31,235 nt of DNA, from the NCBI GenBank assembly GCA_032718475.1, contig JAUCBJ010000842.1, positions 1 through 31,235 on the forward strand. The letters run 5' to 3'. Under the pieces are notes generated by a model. It was not told the DNA's origin. It did no database searches and saw only the letters and a program-made list of their open reading frames with translations. This document shows positions 1 through 8,965 of this stretch, piece after piece. Positions within the stretch are counted from its first letter, which is position 1; every line of letters begins with the position of its first letter. The position numbers and the translations under genes were made by a program. Source of the DNA: Nemertoderma westbladi. Its lineage: Eukaryota; Xenacoelomorpha; Nemertodermatida; Nemertodermatidae.

Positions 1-661
1 CAATTAGAAGCCAGATTCCCGTTGCATCACTACTGTAGTGCTATAATTTTTAGAACATTTAGAAATATTAAAGGGGGCGGTAATATTTCAAAATTTTACA
101 AAAATTATATCCTATATTGCAAAACGAAATGTTTTTAGATTAACACCAGTGGTTATATAAATTCATCCCTGCCCTAGTCGACACCTCCATTCGTCTTATC
201 TCTCAGCACACCTTGGCGGCTCATTCTTTTACATGTATACACCCCCACCCCCCTCCCAACCCCACCCAAACAAACAAACACGACCAACACACAATGGTTA
301 CGAACTTCATTCAAACAAAATACCTCATTAATAAATCTATTAAGCATCCTATGTAATATAGGCACCCTATTCAATTATTTAATAATGGCCTAATTGCGCA
401 TTCAAAATATATATATATATGTATATAACATAGAAAATTTCATAGTTACCCGCTAGATGACGCTAAACTTTGTCAACTATATACATGTATAACTATTTCT
501 TATACATACCGCATATCTTTCTCAGTGGGACCAGTGGCCTAAAAGCTGCGAGGAATATACATATATATATATATATATATATAAATTTTTAAAATTGTAA
601 ATAATTTTGAATTGTTATAGTTCAGTTAAGTTAAGATATTTAAACTTTCATATATATGCAG
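1..661. other. non-coding AT-rich stretch
   Basis: I see no gene here. The stretch is AT-rich and has two TA-type microsatellites, at about 407-426 and 562-583. A C/A-rich low-complexity patch lies at about 239-290. The last bases before 662 read as a possible splice acceptor (ATATATGCAG), so part of this stretch may be the intron before the astacin-like exon. The 66-codon minus-strand open frame over 174-374 resembles no family I know and reads through the C/A-rich patch. Confidence 0.6.
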
Positions 662-828
662 GGAGTCCGTATGATATCAAATCAATAATGTATTATCCTG
701 GATACCATTGGAGTTAAAATGGTCTACCAACAATTACCTCAGTTGCTACAGGTGAGCCAGTAAAGCGGAATACATCGCCATCAGCTGTAGACTATGCACA
801 AATCAATGCCTTATATGGATGTGCATGA
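662..828 (+). pseudogene. astacin-like metallopeptidase, last exon (broken)
   Basis: This is a terminal exon fragment of an astacin (M12A) zinc metalloprotease, a family of secreted or membrane-anchored proteases. It follows an AG acceptor at 660-661. The frame (codons from 664) gives SPYDIKSIMYY, which matches the family Met-turn (S-x-M-x-Y). Further on it gives GLPTIT and ends with YAQINALYGCA before a TGA at 826-828, close to the usual C-terminal end of the catalytic domain. The zinc-binding HExxHxxGFxHE motif would lie in an upstream exon and is not seen in 1-660. An in-frame TAA at 715-717, just after the Met-turn, breaks the exon. It is either a gene relic or an assembly error, and the rest of the gene may lie left of the window. 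Confidence 0.6.
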
Positions 829-1595
829 TAAATAATTCTAATCATAGAGACTAGTGAAAGTGAAATATAGTAATTGTGGTGAAAGTTTACTAAGTTACTG
901 GTGGAGTAAACGGTTAAATAGCATTACAGCTCGCATCGGTGCGGTGCATTATTCTATCAAATATTATTAAATACACAATATCAAGTAATAATACATTGAC
1001 TTAATTCAATGTCCTGGAACAGTGTCCGTCCAATCTATATTGCACCAGTGTCACTGCAAGTCCACCTGTAGTTCTTTGTTTGTTGTCAGCCCAGGCATGG
1101 AAATCTATTAACTCGCTGACTAGGAAGACCAACATCCAAGGTTAAGGCGAAGGCTGAATCTCCAGCTGGTCGCTTCAAAGGTTGGAAGGACCACTTTTAA
1201 TGTCTCCTAAACAATGACAGGCTATTGATTTCCTGACACCTTTGTGGAAAATCAAGTTTCTGAATCTGTGCTCCCAGATATAAATATACAATTTTGGCCG
1301 AAGTAAAATATGATTGCTGCATAGAGCCTTAAGACCAATCGTGCCAAGGTTGTTATACTTGAGTGTTTGGAGCTCATTAACCCCAGTATCATAGACATGT
1401 ACATAAAAAAGAGAGCCCACAAGAAATGAAAATGATTAATTGATGCAACCTAAAACTCTGGATCTTTTCTTTTCTCGTTTATCAATCATCGTCAGCTATT
1501 ATTAGTTAGCAATTCGTTAGACTTGATTATTGTAAAAAAAAGAGCAAAAACGAAAAAATGAAATAGATTTCTATGGGTACTTGTGAAATCGCGGT
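829..1595. other. non-coding stretch
   Basis: I see no convincing gene, RNA or repeat. Short open frames are present on both strands, but none shows family motifs. The 81-codon minus-strand frame over 1175-1420 is the longest and looks like chance. Confidence 0.5.
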
Positions 1596-1598
1596 TTA

Positions 1599-1795
1599 AG
1601 CCGCGTTCACACTACCGAGGCAAAGTCATAAAGTTAGAGTCAAAGTCAGAGTCATAAATATAGCTACATAGCTAGCAATACTAAATAATAATACATTTAC
1701 ATAGGCCTAATATAATACATATGGGCATTCTAGAAAAAATGTGATGTGTTTTACATTTTGTCTTTTGACTTTGACTCGGTAGTGTGAACACGGCC
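1599..1795. mobile_element. MITE, 197 bp, with TTA target duplication
   Basis: This is a short non-autonomous DNA element with imperfect terminal inverted repeats of about 30 bp. The left end carries GTTCACACTACCGAG then a CAAAGTCA run. The right end carries the reverse complement, CTCGGTAGTGTGAAC preceded by TGACTTTGA. TTA flanks it on both sides (1596-1598 and 1796-1798). The interior is AT-rich with repeated AGTCAAAGTCAGAGTCAT-type words and has no coding capacity. A 3-bp TTA duplication with no ORF fits a PIF/Harbinger-type MITE. A TA duplication (Tc1/mariner-like) cannot be excluded because the ends are ambiguous by a base. Confidence 0.75.
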
Positions 1796-1798
1796 TTA

Positions 1799-2358
1799 CA
1801 TATAATTTTACAGAGGGGTCATCATTAAAATTACTACATTCACTACCATTGAACTACAGTTATTGGTTTTTAAACTCTGAGCAGTAGAGCAGTTAATTAC
1901 TATAGCAGTATAGGGGCTGTTGCGCTGCCAGTCAGAGAAATAACAAACCGTGAGGTAAGGATTTACATCTGGGGCCCCAAAACGGACATGATAGCTTCTA
2001 CATTTCCCATTGTGGGGCGTGCCACGCATTCAGGGGGAGCCTTAGCGCACGATTATAATTAGTAAATAGGGCAAAATTTCATGCCGCCCGTCTGTCTGTC
2101 TGTTTGTCTGTAATGAAAAATTCATTCGTAAATAACTTTTGAAGATTTTATTCATTTTCAACCAAATTTTGAATGGGCATACTAGAGAGAAAGTTCCAAT
2201 AGTTTTGAAAGTTACGGGCAAATACCTCTCGAACTTTTGACTCCAGATCAAATCGAACTTGTTTCAAACTTGCACAACTTCGCATGCTGCGCGACGCCCC
2301 TCAAACGTGTTGAAGTATCCTTACGTATGTATGTATTTGTCATTAATATGCCCCTTAA
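1799..2358. other. non-coding stretch with GTCT microsatellite
   Basis: I see no gene. A short (GTCT)n-type tract lies at about 2089-2111. The reading frame of the downstream LINE is closed by stops here, the last being a TAA at 2356-2358, so the LINE appears 5'-truncated close to 2359. Confidence 0.5.
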
Positions 2359-2624
2359 TCGGGGATAGATAGACTGGGTGACCCGGCGGCTTTTAACACC
2401 CCAACGGTTACGGATCAAGGATTTAGCTCTTTCCGTGAAATTTCCACTGAGGAGACGAAGGAACTTATAAATAACTCGAAATCTAAAACGAGTCCGCGCG
2501 ACCCGATGCCGACGAGCTTGGTCAAGCTGTCCATCAATCTGCTGCTGCCTCTTATTACCTGTATTATTAATATGTCATTGTCTATGGGTACAGTTCCATC
2601 TCTGTTTAAGGAGGCAGTGTTAAC
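2359..2624 (+). pseudogene. LINE-A reverse transcriptase, 5' piece (CR1/L2-like)
   Basis: This is the N-terminal piece of a non-LTR retrotransposon reverse transcriptase. The frame from about 2401 reads FSSFREISTEE, then DPMPTSLVKLS, MSLSMGTVPSLFKEAVLT. This is the fingers region that precedes the FRPVSNL motif in CR1/L2-type RTs. The frame is interrupted at 2624 by the LTR element and resumes in the same phase at 13295 once one copy of the TTAAC duplication is discounted. The endonuclease domain and ORF1 are absent, as is usual for a 5'-truncated LINE copy. The exact 5' breakpoint is uncertain. A TAA at 2356-2358 closes the frame upstream. Confidence 0.85.
2620..2624. repeat. target site duplication TTAAC, left copy
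   Basis: TTAAC lies immediately before the TG end of the left LTR. The same five bases follow the CA end of the right LTR at 13295-13299. A 5-bp duplication is normal for LTR-element integration and fits BEL/Pao (4-6 bp). Confidence 0.9.
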
Positions 2625-3791
2625 TGTAAAAGCTTTTGCGGATATACTCAGTCCCCCTCGCCCGCAAGGTACCGTTATAGGTGTTTTAACGGACATAAAA
2701 GTCATTCTTCTATATACGTGCTTTGGCGGACATGGTAAGGCAAAAAACCCGCAATGCACCAAATACCCTTGCACAGCTTAGCCTTGATGATTCAGATTAC
2801 GACATCTAACAGCTGGTTGCTGACATGGAAACGGCCATTGGACACATGGTTCTTTGTTTAGCTTAACAGCCAATCAGAGCGATTTTTTCTGTCGATGTGG
2901 AGATATTTTTGGCAGATCATACTAGGAGTGTTCAGTCTTACTGTTTTTCTTGATACTGTTGTGTTTTTCCTATCTAGGCCAGGAACACCGGCTCTAGAGT
3001 CAACTCGTTTTCATACTTTAGAAGAAACATTAGTAGGCTTAAATTATAGAGCATATAACTGTTATCTTATCTCAATTCAGTCTTACATTATCGGTTCAAC
3101 ATACATTATTATACTGCTGTTTACTGTTGTGTTTTGGTTGAATATTATTTGGAGAACATCTATAAAGAACCCAAATTTCCCAATTTTCTTGATACACTAC
3201 AGGTTAGAGAGACGGGTTATATATAGCGATTGCGACTTATATTATTGTGGTTTGTAGTGAATTTAATGCTATTTGATAAGCACTACATGAGTCAGTTGCT
3301 GTTCTCTTTATATATGATAAAATTCATTGACGGTCGGCAAATTAGTGAGCAGTATTGTGTGTTACCGGTAGTGTGCATGATTGTGACTGATAACTAAGCA
3401 TTTCCTAAAGAATGCGCCTCATACGTGAATCGTAAGCCTTACCGACTTACCGTTGTGATTAGTATAAGTCATATCTCTGTTTACCTAGATAGAGCGCCAC
3501 GTCCTAAAGGAACTGTTAATATTTCCCGAAAGTGAATAATATTAGTCAGAAATTATTTATTAACGATCAATCGAATAATACAGTAAGCTTACACTGCAAT
3601 AATAATCTAAGCCCTCAGAATCCAGTCTCCCGGGTATATCCAGCGGGTGAATGGACGCGCACTAGGCTGGCTTCTGCTAATTTTGTGTTTATTGGTATTA
3701 AATACTTGTCAACTTCTAAAGTCTATTTATAAACCAAAAGACATATAAATTTTGAAGGTTAAACTGCTAAAGGTCTTCAAAAGCACGTACA
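2625..3791 (+). repeat. left LTR
   Basis: This direct repeat of 1167 bp begins TGTAAAAGCTTTTGCGG and ends CGTACA. It matches 12127-13294 with about nine differences: substitutions such as C/G in the AAAAAACCC run and A/G in GAGC[A/G]TATAAC, and one 1-base length change near the 3' end (TTTTGAAGG against TTTTGGCAGG). It should hold the element promoter and polyadenylation signals. A TATATATA word at about 3210-3222 is a possible TATA box but is not distinctive. It contains a 120-codon open frame (2895-3257) and a smaller open stretch over 3532-3732 that lacks an ATG start. Confidence 0.93.
2895..3257 (+). CDS. LTR-borne small membrane protein, hypothetical (left copy)
   Basis: This is a 120-residue frame inside the left LTR with an ATG start. 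I do not recognise it. It begins MWRYFWQIILGVFSLTVFLD, a hydrophobic segment over roughly residues 5-27 that could be a signal anchor. A second hydrophobic stretch lies at roughly residues 60-86 (rich in I, L, F, V, W). Between them is a polar loop with an LEETLVGLNYRAYNC patch, and the C-terminus is basic and cysteine-bearing (RLERRVIYSDCDLYYCGL). The predicted topology is two transmembrane helices. The same protein is encoded without change in the right LTR, but that only reflects LTR identity. Expression is unproven, and it may be a chance frame in AT-rich DNA. Confidence 0.35.
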   Translation: MWRYFWQIILGVFSLTVFLDTVVFFLSRPGTPALESTRFHTLEETLVGLNYRAYNCYLISIQSYIIGSTYIIILLFTVVFWLNIIWRTSIKNPNFPIFLIHYRLERRVIYSDCDLYYCGL

Positions 3792-3856
3792 ATAACAGTT
3801 ATTGTCTTTATTGCAGTAAGCAATAAAGTTTAAAGTACCGGTCGACCGGTAAACCT

Positions 3857-4020
3857 GAACCGGTACTGCTGTAGGTCCGTAGGCCTAACTGCCTGAACCG
3901 GTACTGCTGTAGGTCCGTAGGCCCAACTGCCAGAACCGGTACTGCTGTAGGTCCGTAGGCCCAACTGCCAGAACCGGTACTGCTATAGGTCTGTAGGCCC
4001 AACTGTCCTAACCGGTACTT
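3857..4020. repeat. 38-bp tandem repeat, about 4.3 copies
   Basis: The unit begins GAACCGGTACTGCTGTAGGT and continues with CCGTAGGCCCAACTGCCA. The first three copies are nearly identical. The fourth carries several substitutions (CTATAGGTCTGTAGG) and a fifth is partial. A minus-strand open frame over 3808-4035 is a by-product of this repeat. Confidence 0.9.
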
Positions 4021-5390
4021 CCAGTACAAGTACATTAGTGTTATTCGATTTTGATTATTGTATACCGGTAGGTCTTAGTATTTAATCAGGGACTGCAGCC
4101 CTGGTTTTTTATTGAGATTTTACTTATTTCTGTCGGTTTTATTTACATGTAAGTTAATATTGAGCTGAAGACGTGTAAGTCTGCTCAGATTGTTCAGATA
4201 ATTGTAGGCTGGACTGTTGTCTGACTGTTGTTGGGTCTGGAGAGATTACGGTGTGTGTAGAGTCTGTCCGATAAAGTGCCAGTTAGTAAGTTGGGGCAGC
4301 CAGAGCTGTAAGGTCAATCCCCTCTTAAAGAATAAGTCGTACTACAGTGTTAGAACGCATACTAACTAACCATTTTGGAATCTGCATATACTGTAGTTTA
4401 TTTAGGCTTGATGGTAGTCTGCCAGCGTTTGGTTTGTATTTTGTTTGAGTATTCTGTACGGGTAGCGTAATATTTATTATTCAGAGTTTATGCGATTATT
4501 CGCAACATTCATATCCCTAAGTTTATTCCTACAGTAATTGTGCTTGTTATATATACCGTTATAGTTAAATTAACCCCGGTACTACACGGGCTGCTTGGCG
4601 TAGGTAAAGACTGGTGATTTTGTGCACCGGTCACTCCAGCAGATGCCGTGGTTCTTTTAGCTGTTCAAGTATTTTAACTACTGATTATTTGTTGTACCAG
4701 TACTTGTACCTAATTTAGGGTTTAGTGTACAGTGCTTTCCGAAGGTAATTAGTGTATAGGCAGTATATTTGTGTTGTAAAGTGGTTAATAGGCACGTTGG
4801 TTCTGGTAGACCGCGGTAATTAACTTCTAGGTAGGGACACTCCGTGATACATAACGTAGTACCTATAGCGATACGGCTATAGGTCGTCAGACGGTGGTAT
4901 TTTCCTATCTGGACAACGCAGTATATTGACTACTGCTTTATTATTCTCAAATACCGTAGTATCCTGTCTGTTGTAATAACCAGAAGTTCTAACCCTTTGT
5001 TAGACTGGTTTGTAGTTTCCCTATTTTTTTGTTGTGTTTAGTTAGAGAATTAATCTCACCCGTATCGTAAGTAATTAGTAGATAAGTAACTTAGGAAGTA
5101 GAATTATCTGTTTTAGTGTCTAATAAGTAGCACTTCACTGAGAGCGCACAGCTTTTGTGTAGTGATTACTTCCCAGAGATAATAACATCTATTTCAATAT
5201 TGTAACAAAACCCCTCATACGGGTACATATAAATCCACTAAATCTATTAATAAAATAGTAGGCCTGTTATACAACACTTAGGTCTTAATATCAGTTGGAC
5301 TGCTGCTCAAATAACGGTAATAAAGTTAGTAAAGTAACCAAGTAACCCCTAACATTCAGAAATTCAATTATTTTTAAAATAATTGACATG

Positions 5391-5640
5391 CCGGTATTTA
5401 CAATAGGCTTATTATATTTATTCTATAAATTTAGGCTGAAATCATACCGGTATTCTGTAATTAATTCTAGTCTGTAATAATTATACTTATATATACTATA
5501 AGTGTCAGCTGTATACCGGTATTCACGATAGGCCTATTATATATTTATATATAGTTGTGCTAAAATTATATACCGGTACTCTGTGACAAATCTAGTCTGT
5601 AATAATACTTATATATATACTATAAGCATACCGGTATTCT
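5391..5640. repeat. imperfect 125-bp tandem duplication in the leader
   Basis: Unit 1 (5391-5515) and unit 2 (5516-5630) share, in the same order, CCGGTATT, ATAGGC[T/C]TATTATAT, an internal ATACCGGTA[T/C]TCTGT, TCTAGTCTGTAATAAT and a TATATATACTATAAG end. A third unit starts at 5631 (CCGGTATTCTAATATATT) and is truncated. The units differ by small indels and many substitutions, so the duplication is older than the LTR pair. Confidence 0.8.
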
Positions 5641-5774
5641 AATATATTATATATATATCACGCTACACTGAGTAGCAGTATCGGTAATTAATTATTAGGC
5701 TAACAGTGATACTGAATTACTAGACTTACTTTAGCTGTATTTATAGCCGTAGGCATTCAACTGTGTAAACAAAC

Positions 5775-6932
5775 ATGTCTGACACAAAACGGGCACTGTC
5801 AGATAGTCTTTTGGAAGGTGTTAGAATGAGTCTTAGACTTGGACAGGGTCTTGAAAGGAAGATGGCAGAGGCAATGGCAACAGCAGAAGCGGAAAGAAAA
5901 GCGGCAGAGGCAATGGCAACAGCAGAAGCGGAAAGAAAGGCGGCAGAGACAATGGCAACAGCAGAAGCGGAAAGAAAGGCGGCAGAGGCAATGGCAACAG
6001 TAGAAGCGGAAAGAAAGATAGAGACACCTGTACTCCTAGAACCTGCCTATAAATTCCCTTTGTACAGTACTAAACTACCTGTGCCCAGTAGGACTGTTCC
6101 CGAGTCCGAACCCGTCCTAGACGCCGAGCGAGATATCAAGAATTTATCGCCCGTCGTCTCTCGCTCGCCCGCTACTACGTTGGCGACTCCCGCTTCGGTG
6201 GTTGAGTGGGTAGCTGAGGGACGACGGGAGATGGGTCTCCTGCTCGAGCAGCTGAGGGAACACTGTTTGTGCTCCTCTCAGCAGGTCCGGGAAATGGAAG
6301 AGACTGTTCAGCAGCTCAAGGGAACAGTAAGGGAAAGTAGGTTAGAGTTGCAAAAGGTGCAGCAAAGTATCGCGTTAGAACGCGATAAATTAGTCAATTT
6401 ACAAAAGGGTATACCACCACCCCCTGTAACAATGTGTCAACCCGTTAGGTCTGAAGTATCTCATGCGCAAGGTGTGGAGCCTACACGCATCTATACTGCT
6501 AGTGAAGTAGAAACTCCTATAGTAAACCCTATTCAGGGTGATTATAAACCTGTTGATAATAATATTCCATATAGACCTGATCATAATCCGAGAAATTTAT
6601 ATACCGATAATTCTATATTCAATAATACGATGGCTCAAGAAAGTTTTACGCGTCAAATGGCTAGAACCGAAGCCCGTCAAGCGGTAAAGGTTGGAGAGAT
6701 CGTCAAGTTCAATGGAGATGAGATGAAATGGTTACCTTTTAATGAATATTACAAAGATAACATACAGAATTCTGTGCTATCTAACGGAGAGAAACTCAGA
6801 TACCTCATCGAATGCTTGGAAGGACCTCCCAAGTTAATGGCGTTAAAATTTATTGGACATCCAGATGGATTAAGACAAGTTTGGGATACATTAAACATCA
6901 GGTATGGTAATAGGACTAACATAGCTAGATAG
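5775..6932 (+). CDS. gag: BEL/Pao-like Gag, N-terminal part
   Basis: A 385-residue structural protein of the LTR element. Residues about 30-85 are a charged, alanine-rich helix made of four 13-residue repeats (EAMATAEAERKAA). Residues about 140-220 form a second likely coiled coil (LLLEQLREHC, QQVREMEETVQQLKG, LQKVQQSIALERDKL). The C-terminal part matches the BEL/Pao Gag core: KVGEIVKFNGDEMKWLPFNEY, then LRYLIECLEGPPKLMA and VWDTLNIRYGNR. The frame stops at 6930-6932 in the middle of the core domain. The natural continuation lies in another frame just after (codons from 6932), so Gag is split by a one-base frame change. Because the split falls inside a folded domain, it is more likely a mutation than programmed frameshifting. 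Confidence 0.8.
   Translation: MSDTKRALSDSLLEGVRMSLRLGQGLERKMAEAMATAEAERKAAEAMATAEAERKAAETMATAEAERKAAEAMATVEAERKIETPVLLEPAYKFPLYSTKLPVPSRTVPESEPVLDAERDIKNLSPVVSRSPATTLATPASVVEWVAEGRREMGLLLEQLREHCLCSSQQVREMEETVQQLKGTVRESRLELQKVQQSIALERDKLVNLQKGIPPPPVTMCQPVRSEVSHAQGVEPTRIYTASEVETPIVNPIQGDYKPVDNNIPYRPDHNPRNLYTDNSIFNNTMAQESFTRQMARTEARQAVKVGEIVKFNGDEMKWLPFNEYYKDNIQNSVLSNGEKLRYLIECLEGPPKLMALKFIGHPDGLRQVWDTLNIRYGNRTNIAR
5868..6020 (+). repeat. 39-bp in-frame tandem repeat in Gag, four copies
   Basis: The unit is GAGGCAATGGCAACAGCAGA followed by AGCGGAAAGAAAAGCGGCA. It is repeated four times with single-base changes (for example GAGACA for GAGGCA and GTAGAA for GCAGAA). The 39-bp length keeps the frame and extends an alanine/glutamate helix in 13-residue steps. 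Confidence 0.93.
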
Positions 6933-6949
6933 CTTTATATGCGAAATTA

Positions 6950-8965
6950 ATGGCGCCCCGAAAGTTTCTTAGCAGCGGGATTATAGAATTTTCCGATGAG
7001 ATTCAGGAGATCTGTAGACAGCTAGATTGGTTAGGTAAGTCTCATGAATACCAGAACTCTATGGTTGTAGGAGCCTTAGCATCTACTTTACCAAAGGGTG
7101 GAGTAGGTACACGCTGGGACAAGAAAGTGTTATATATGATGGAACAACAACAACGAGACCCTACCATGGCTGATCTCATGTCCTTCTTAGTGAAATTACT
7201 ACTCATAAAGCAGTCCAGAGAGAAAACATCGGAAAATAAGGTAAGTGAGAAACCCGTTTCTAGGAGAAGGGTAACACCAGTGTGTTATACTGACGACGGC
7301 GAAAGCCAAGTCTCTCAGGAAGAGGACAGCGGGAAAGACACAGCAAAATCTTACTATGATAACAAGACCTATAAAGACGTAAGTAAATATAAGTCTCGAA
7401 CCAGGGACAGGAGAGAACAGGTAACAACAACTCCTCCTACGTCTCCTAAGATAATTCACGGAAGAAAGCCCGAAGAAAGAACGAGAGTGCATAACGTTGC
7501 CCAAGGTAAAGTGAGTAACATCAAACCAAAATGTGCGCTGTGCGACGGGCCCCACCGTTTGAGTGTGTGTGCTGAATTCCTAAAGAAATCCCTGGTAGAC
7601 AGACGTGAAGTCATGTGGGATAAGCGGTTATGCTATAATTGCCTCAGACCAGGACACCAACGGCGAACCTGTTACTCCGAAGTAAAGTGTGCAAAGTGCG
7701 GTGCGAAACATCACATCTTGTTACGCAGTGAATTCGAACGAAACAACCCGAGTCAGGTAAGTGAGCCCGAACTACATGTCCAATTCAGTGATGTAAATGA
7801 CACTGATCAAGAGTCTGAGATGGAAGGATTCTATACGGACGAATTCTCCGACGCCAACGAATCCTGTTACCTAATCAATACCGCGGTGTATCGAGCACTT
7901 ACTTACGAAAAGGACACCGACAATGAGTTCCCCCCAACTACCTTTGCCAGACAACCATCTTGGAAAGCTCCAACTTCCAACGTAGGAATCAGAGAATTTC
8001 CTGTAGTGCAGGTAAGAGTTCATGGTCCTAACAAAAGTTACATAGTGAACGCCCTCCTTGACTCCGGCAGCACAGGAACATTCATCGATCAAGAACTAGC
8101 CGAAGATATCTTTGCTGGACAACCCAAATTCAGGACTAAATTGAATATGTCAGGAATTATGCAGGTTTGGAAATATACCCTAACGGCAGACTACTATGTA
8201 GGTGTGTTGTCCACCCCCCAGGATAAATTAGGAGCACAAGGTATAAGGTCGGTAAAAATGGTGGCTATAAAGAACTTCGCTACTACCCAAGCAGACCTTT
8301 ATAATTGGGACGAGGATGAGAGCATCCAACATCTTAAGATACCTCGATTCCAGACAGATTATCCTGGAGTGCAAATACTCATCGGCCAAAACGCGCATGA
8401 GGCGCTTGAGACATTGGAGAAACGGCCTGCTCAACCGCAGCCACTACAAACCTATGTGGTAAGAACTAGAGTAGGTTGGTACTTCACTGGCCCTTCCCGT
8501 AGAACTCTCAAAGAGAGATTACCTCAACAACAGGTATACCAAGTAAAGGAATGGGAAGTGGAGAGCAGTGATGTGGATGATCCAACTGAGGGAAAACCAT
8601 ACTCCTCAGATAATGACGATATTAACTCCAATGTAGATCAATGGAGACATTGCCTTGGGACGATTAATCCAGCCGACATCGCTTCCAGAGGAGCAACTCC
8701 TCAAGAACTGATAGATACTCCAGGCTGGTTAGGTGGATCCGACTTCTTAAGTAAAGAAGAAGAAGAATGGCCTCCTCATCTTACCACGGCGGAGATTAGA
8801 CAGGCCAAGGGAGCGGAGAAAGTAACACAACAACTCAATCGCCCAGCTGGTCGTTTATGTTTACTGGAAAGAGACCGAAAACTGTCCGGAAACTATGGAA
8901 GGCAAGATACTCTTCCTACGACCACTTCCCTAATCCGACAAATATCTAGGGACTCCATAACGTAA
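6950..8965 (+). CDS. BEL/Pao Gag C-terminus, zinc knuckles and aspartic protease; RT/RH missing
   Basis: A 671-residue frame. Residues 1-100 continue the Gag core (FSDEIQEICRQLDWLG). Residues about 195-255 hold three zinc-binding motifs: CALCDGPHRLSVC, CYNCLRPGHQRRTC and CAKCGAKHHILL, the BEL/Pao order. Residues about 350-500 are the retropepsin-like domain, with active-site motif LLDSGSTGTFID at about 366-377 and a VRTRVGWYFTGP end. Normally RT and RNase H follow. Here the frame jumps at about 8590-8640 to WRHCLGTINPADIASRG, the linker that follows RNase H, and then to GWLGGSDFL and a divergent tail. No integrase zinc site or DDE core is present. The clean in-frame jump points to an internal deletion that kept the frame. 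The ATG at 6950 is not necessarily the real start, since the protein is probably a Gag fusion. Confidence 0.85.
   Translation: MAPRKFLSSGIIEFSDEIQEICRQLDWLGKSHEYQNSMVVGALASTLPKGGVGTRWDKKVLYMMEQQQRDPTMADLMSFLVKLLLIKQSREKTSENKVSEKPVSRRRVTPVCYTDDGESQVSQEEDSGKDTAKSYYDNKTYKDVSKYKSRTRDRREQVTTTPPTSPKIIHGRKPEERTRVHNVAQGKVSNIKPKCALCDGPHRLSVCAEFLKKSLVDRREVMWDKRLCYNCLRPGHQRRTCYSEVKCAKCGAKHHILLRSEFERNNPSQVSEPELHVQFSDVNDTDQESEMEGFYTDEFSDANESCYLINTAVYRALTYEKDTDNEFPPTTFARQPSWKAPTSNVGIREFPVVQVRVHGPNKSYIVNALLDSGSTGTFIDQELAEDIFAGQPKFRTKLNMSGIMQVWKYTLTADYYVGVLSTPQDKLGAQGIRSVKMVAIKNFATTQADLYNWDEDESIQHLKIPRFQTDYPGVQILIGQNAHEALETLEKRPAQPQPLQTYVVRTRVGWYFTGPSRRTLKERLPQQQVYQVKEWEVESSDVDDPTEGKPYSSDNDDINSNVDQWRHCLGTINPADIASRGATPQELIDTPGWLGGSDFLSKEEEEWPPHLTTAEIRQAKGAEKVTQQLNRPAGRLCLLERDRKLSGNYGRQDTLPTTTSLIRQISRDSIT

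Larger units (their letters stand above)
3792..5774 (+). other. long leader between left LTR and Gag
   Basis: About 2 kb separates the LTR from the Gag start. I see no primer-binding site: no TGG follows the LTR, and the junction instead has the palindrome AATAACAGTTATT (3791-3803). A second palindrome, ACCGGTCGACCGGT, is at 3837-3850. The leader holds a 38-bp tandem repeat (3857-4020) and a 125-bp tandem duplication (5391-5640), both built round ACCGGTA words. I found no coding function. Packaging or translation-control roles for the leader are only a possibility. Confidence 0.6.

Noticed and set aside
1150-1200. SPAGRFKGWKDHF-like peptide hinting at a CENP-B/pogo helix-turn-helix
   Set aside because: The match is too short, has no extended frame, and lacks the family's usual spacing.
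2415-2774. Minus-strand 119-codon frame spanning the LINE-A/LTR junction, with a related frame at 11941-12276
   Set aside because: It crosses an insertion boundary and only its LTR part is shared between the two frames, so it is not a gene.
3792-3797. Extending the LTRs to 3797 and 13300, which also end in CA
   Set aside because: The shared TAACA beyond CGTACA is largely the TTAAC target duplication on the right side. The shorter boundary gives a perfect 5-bp duplication and restores the LINE frame.
3808-4035. Minus-strand tyrosine/glycine-rich 75-codon frame
   Set aside because: It is a by-product of the 38-bp tandem repeat.
5833-6027. Minus-strand leucine/proline-rich 64-codon frame
   Set aside because: It is the shadow of the 39-bp Gag repeat.
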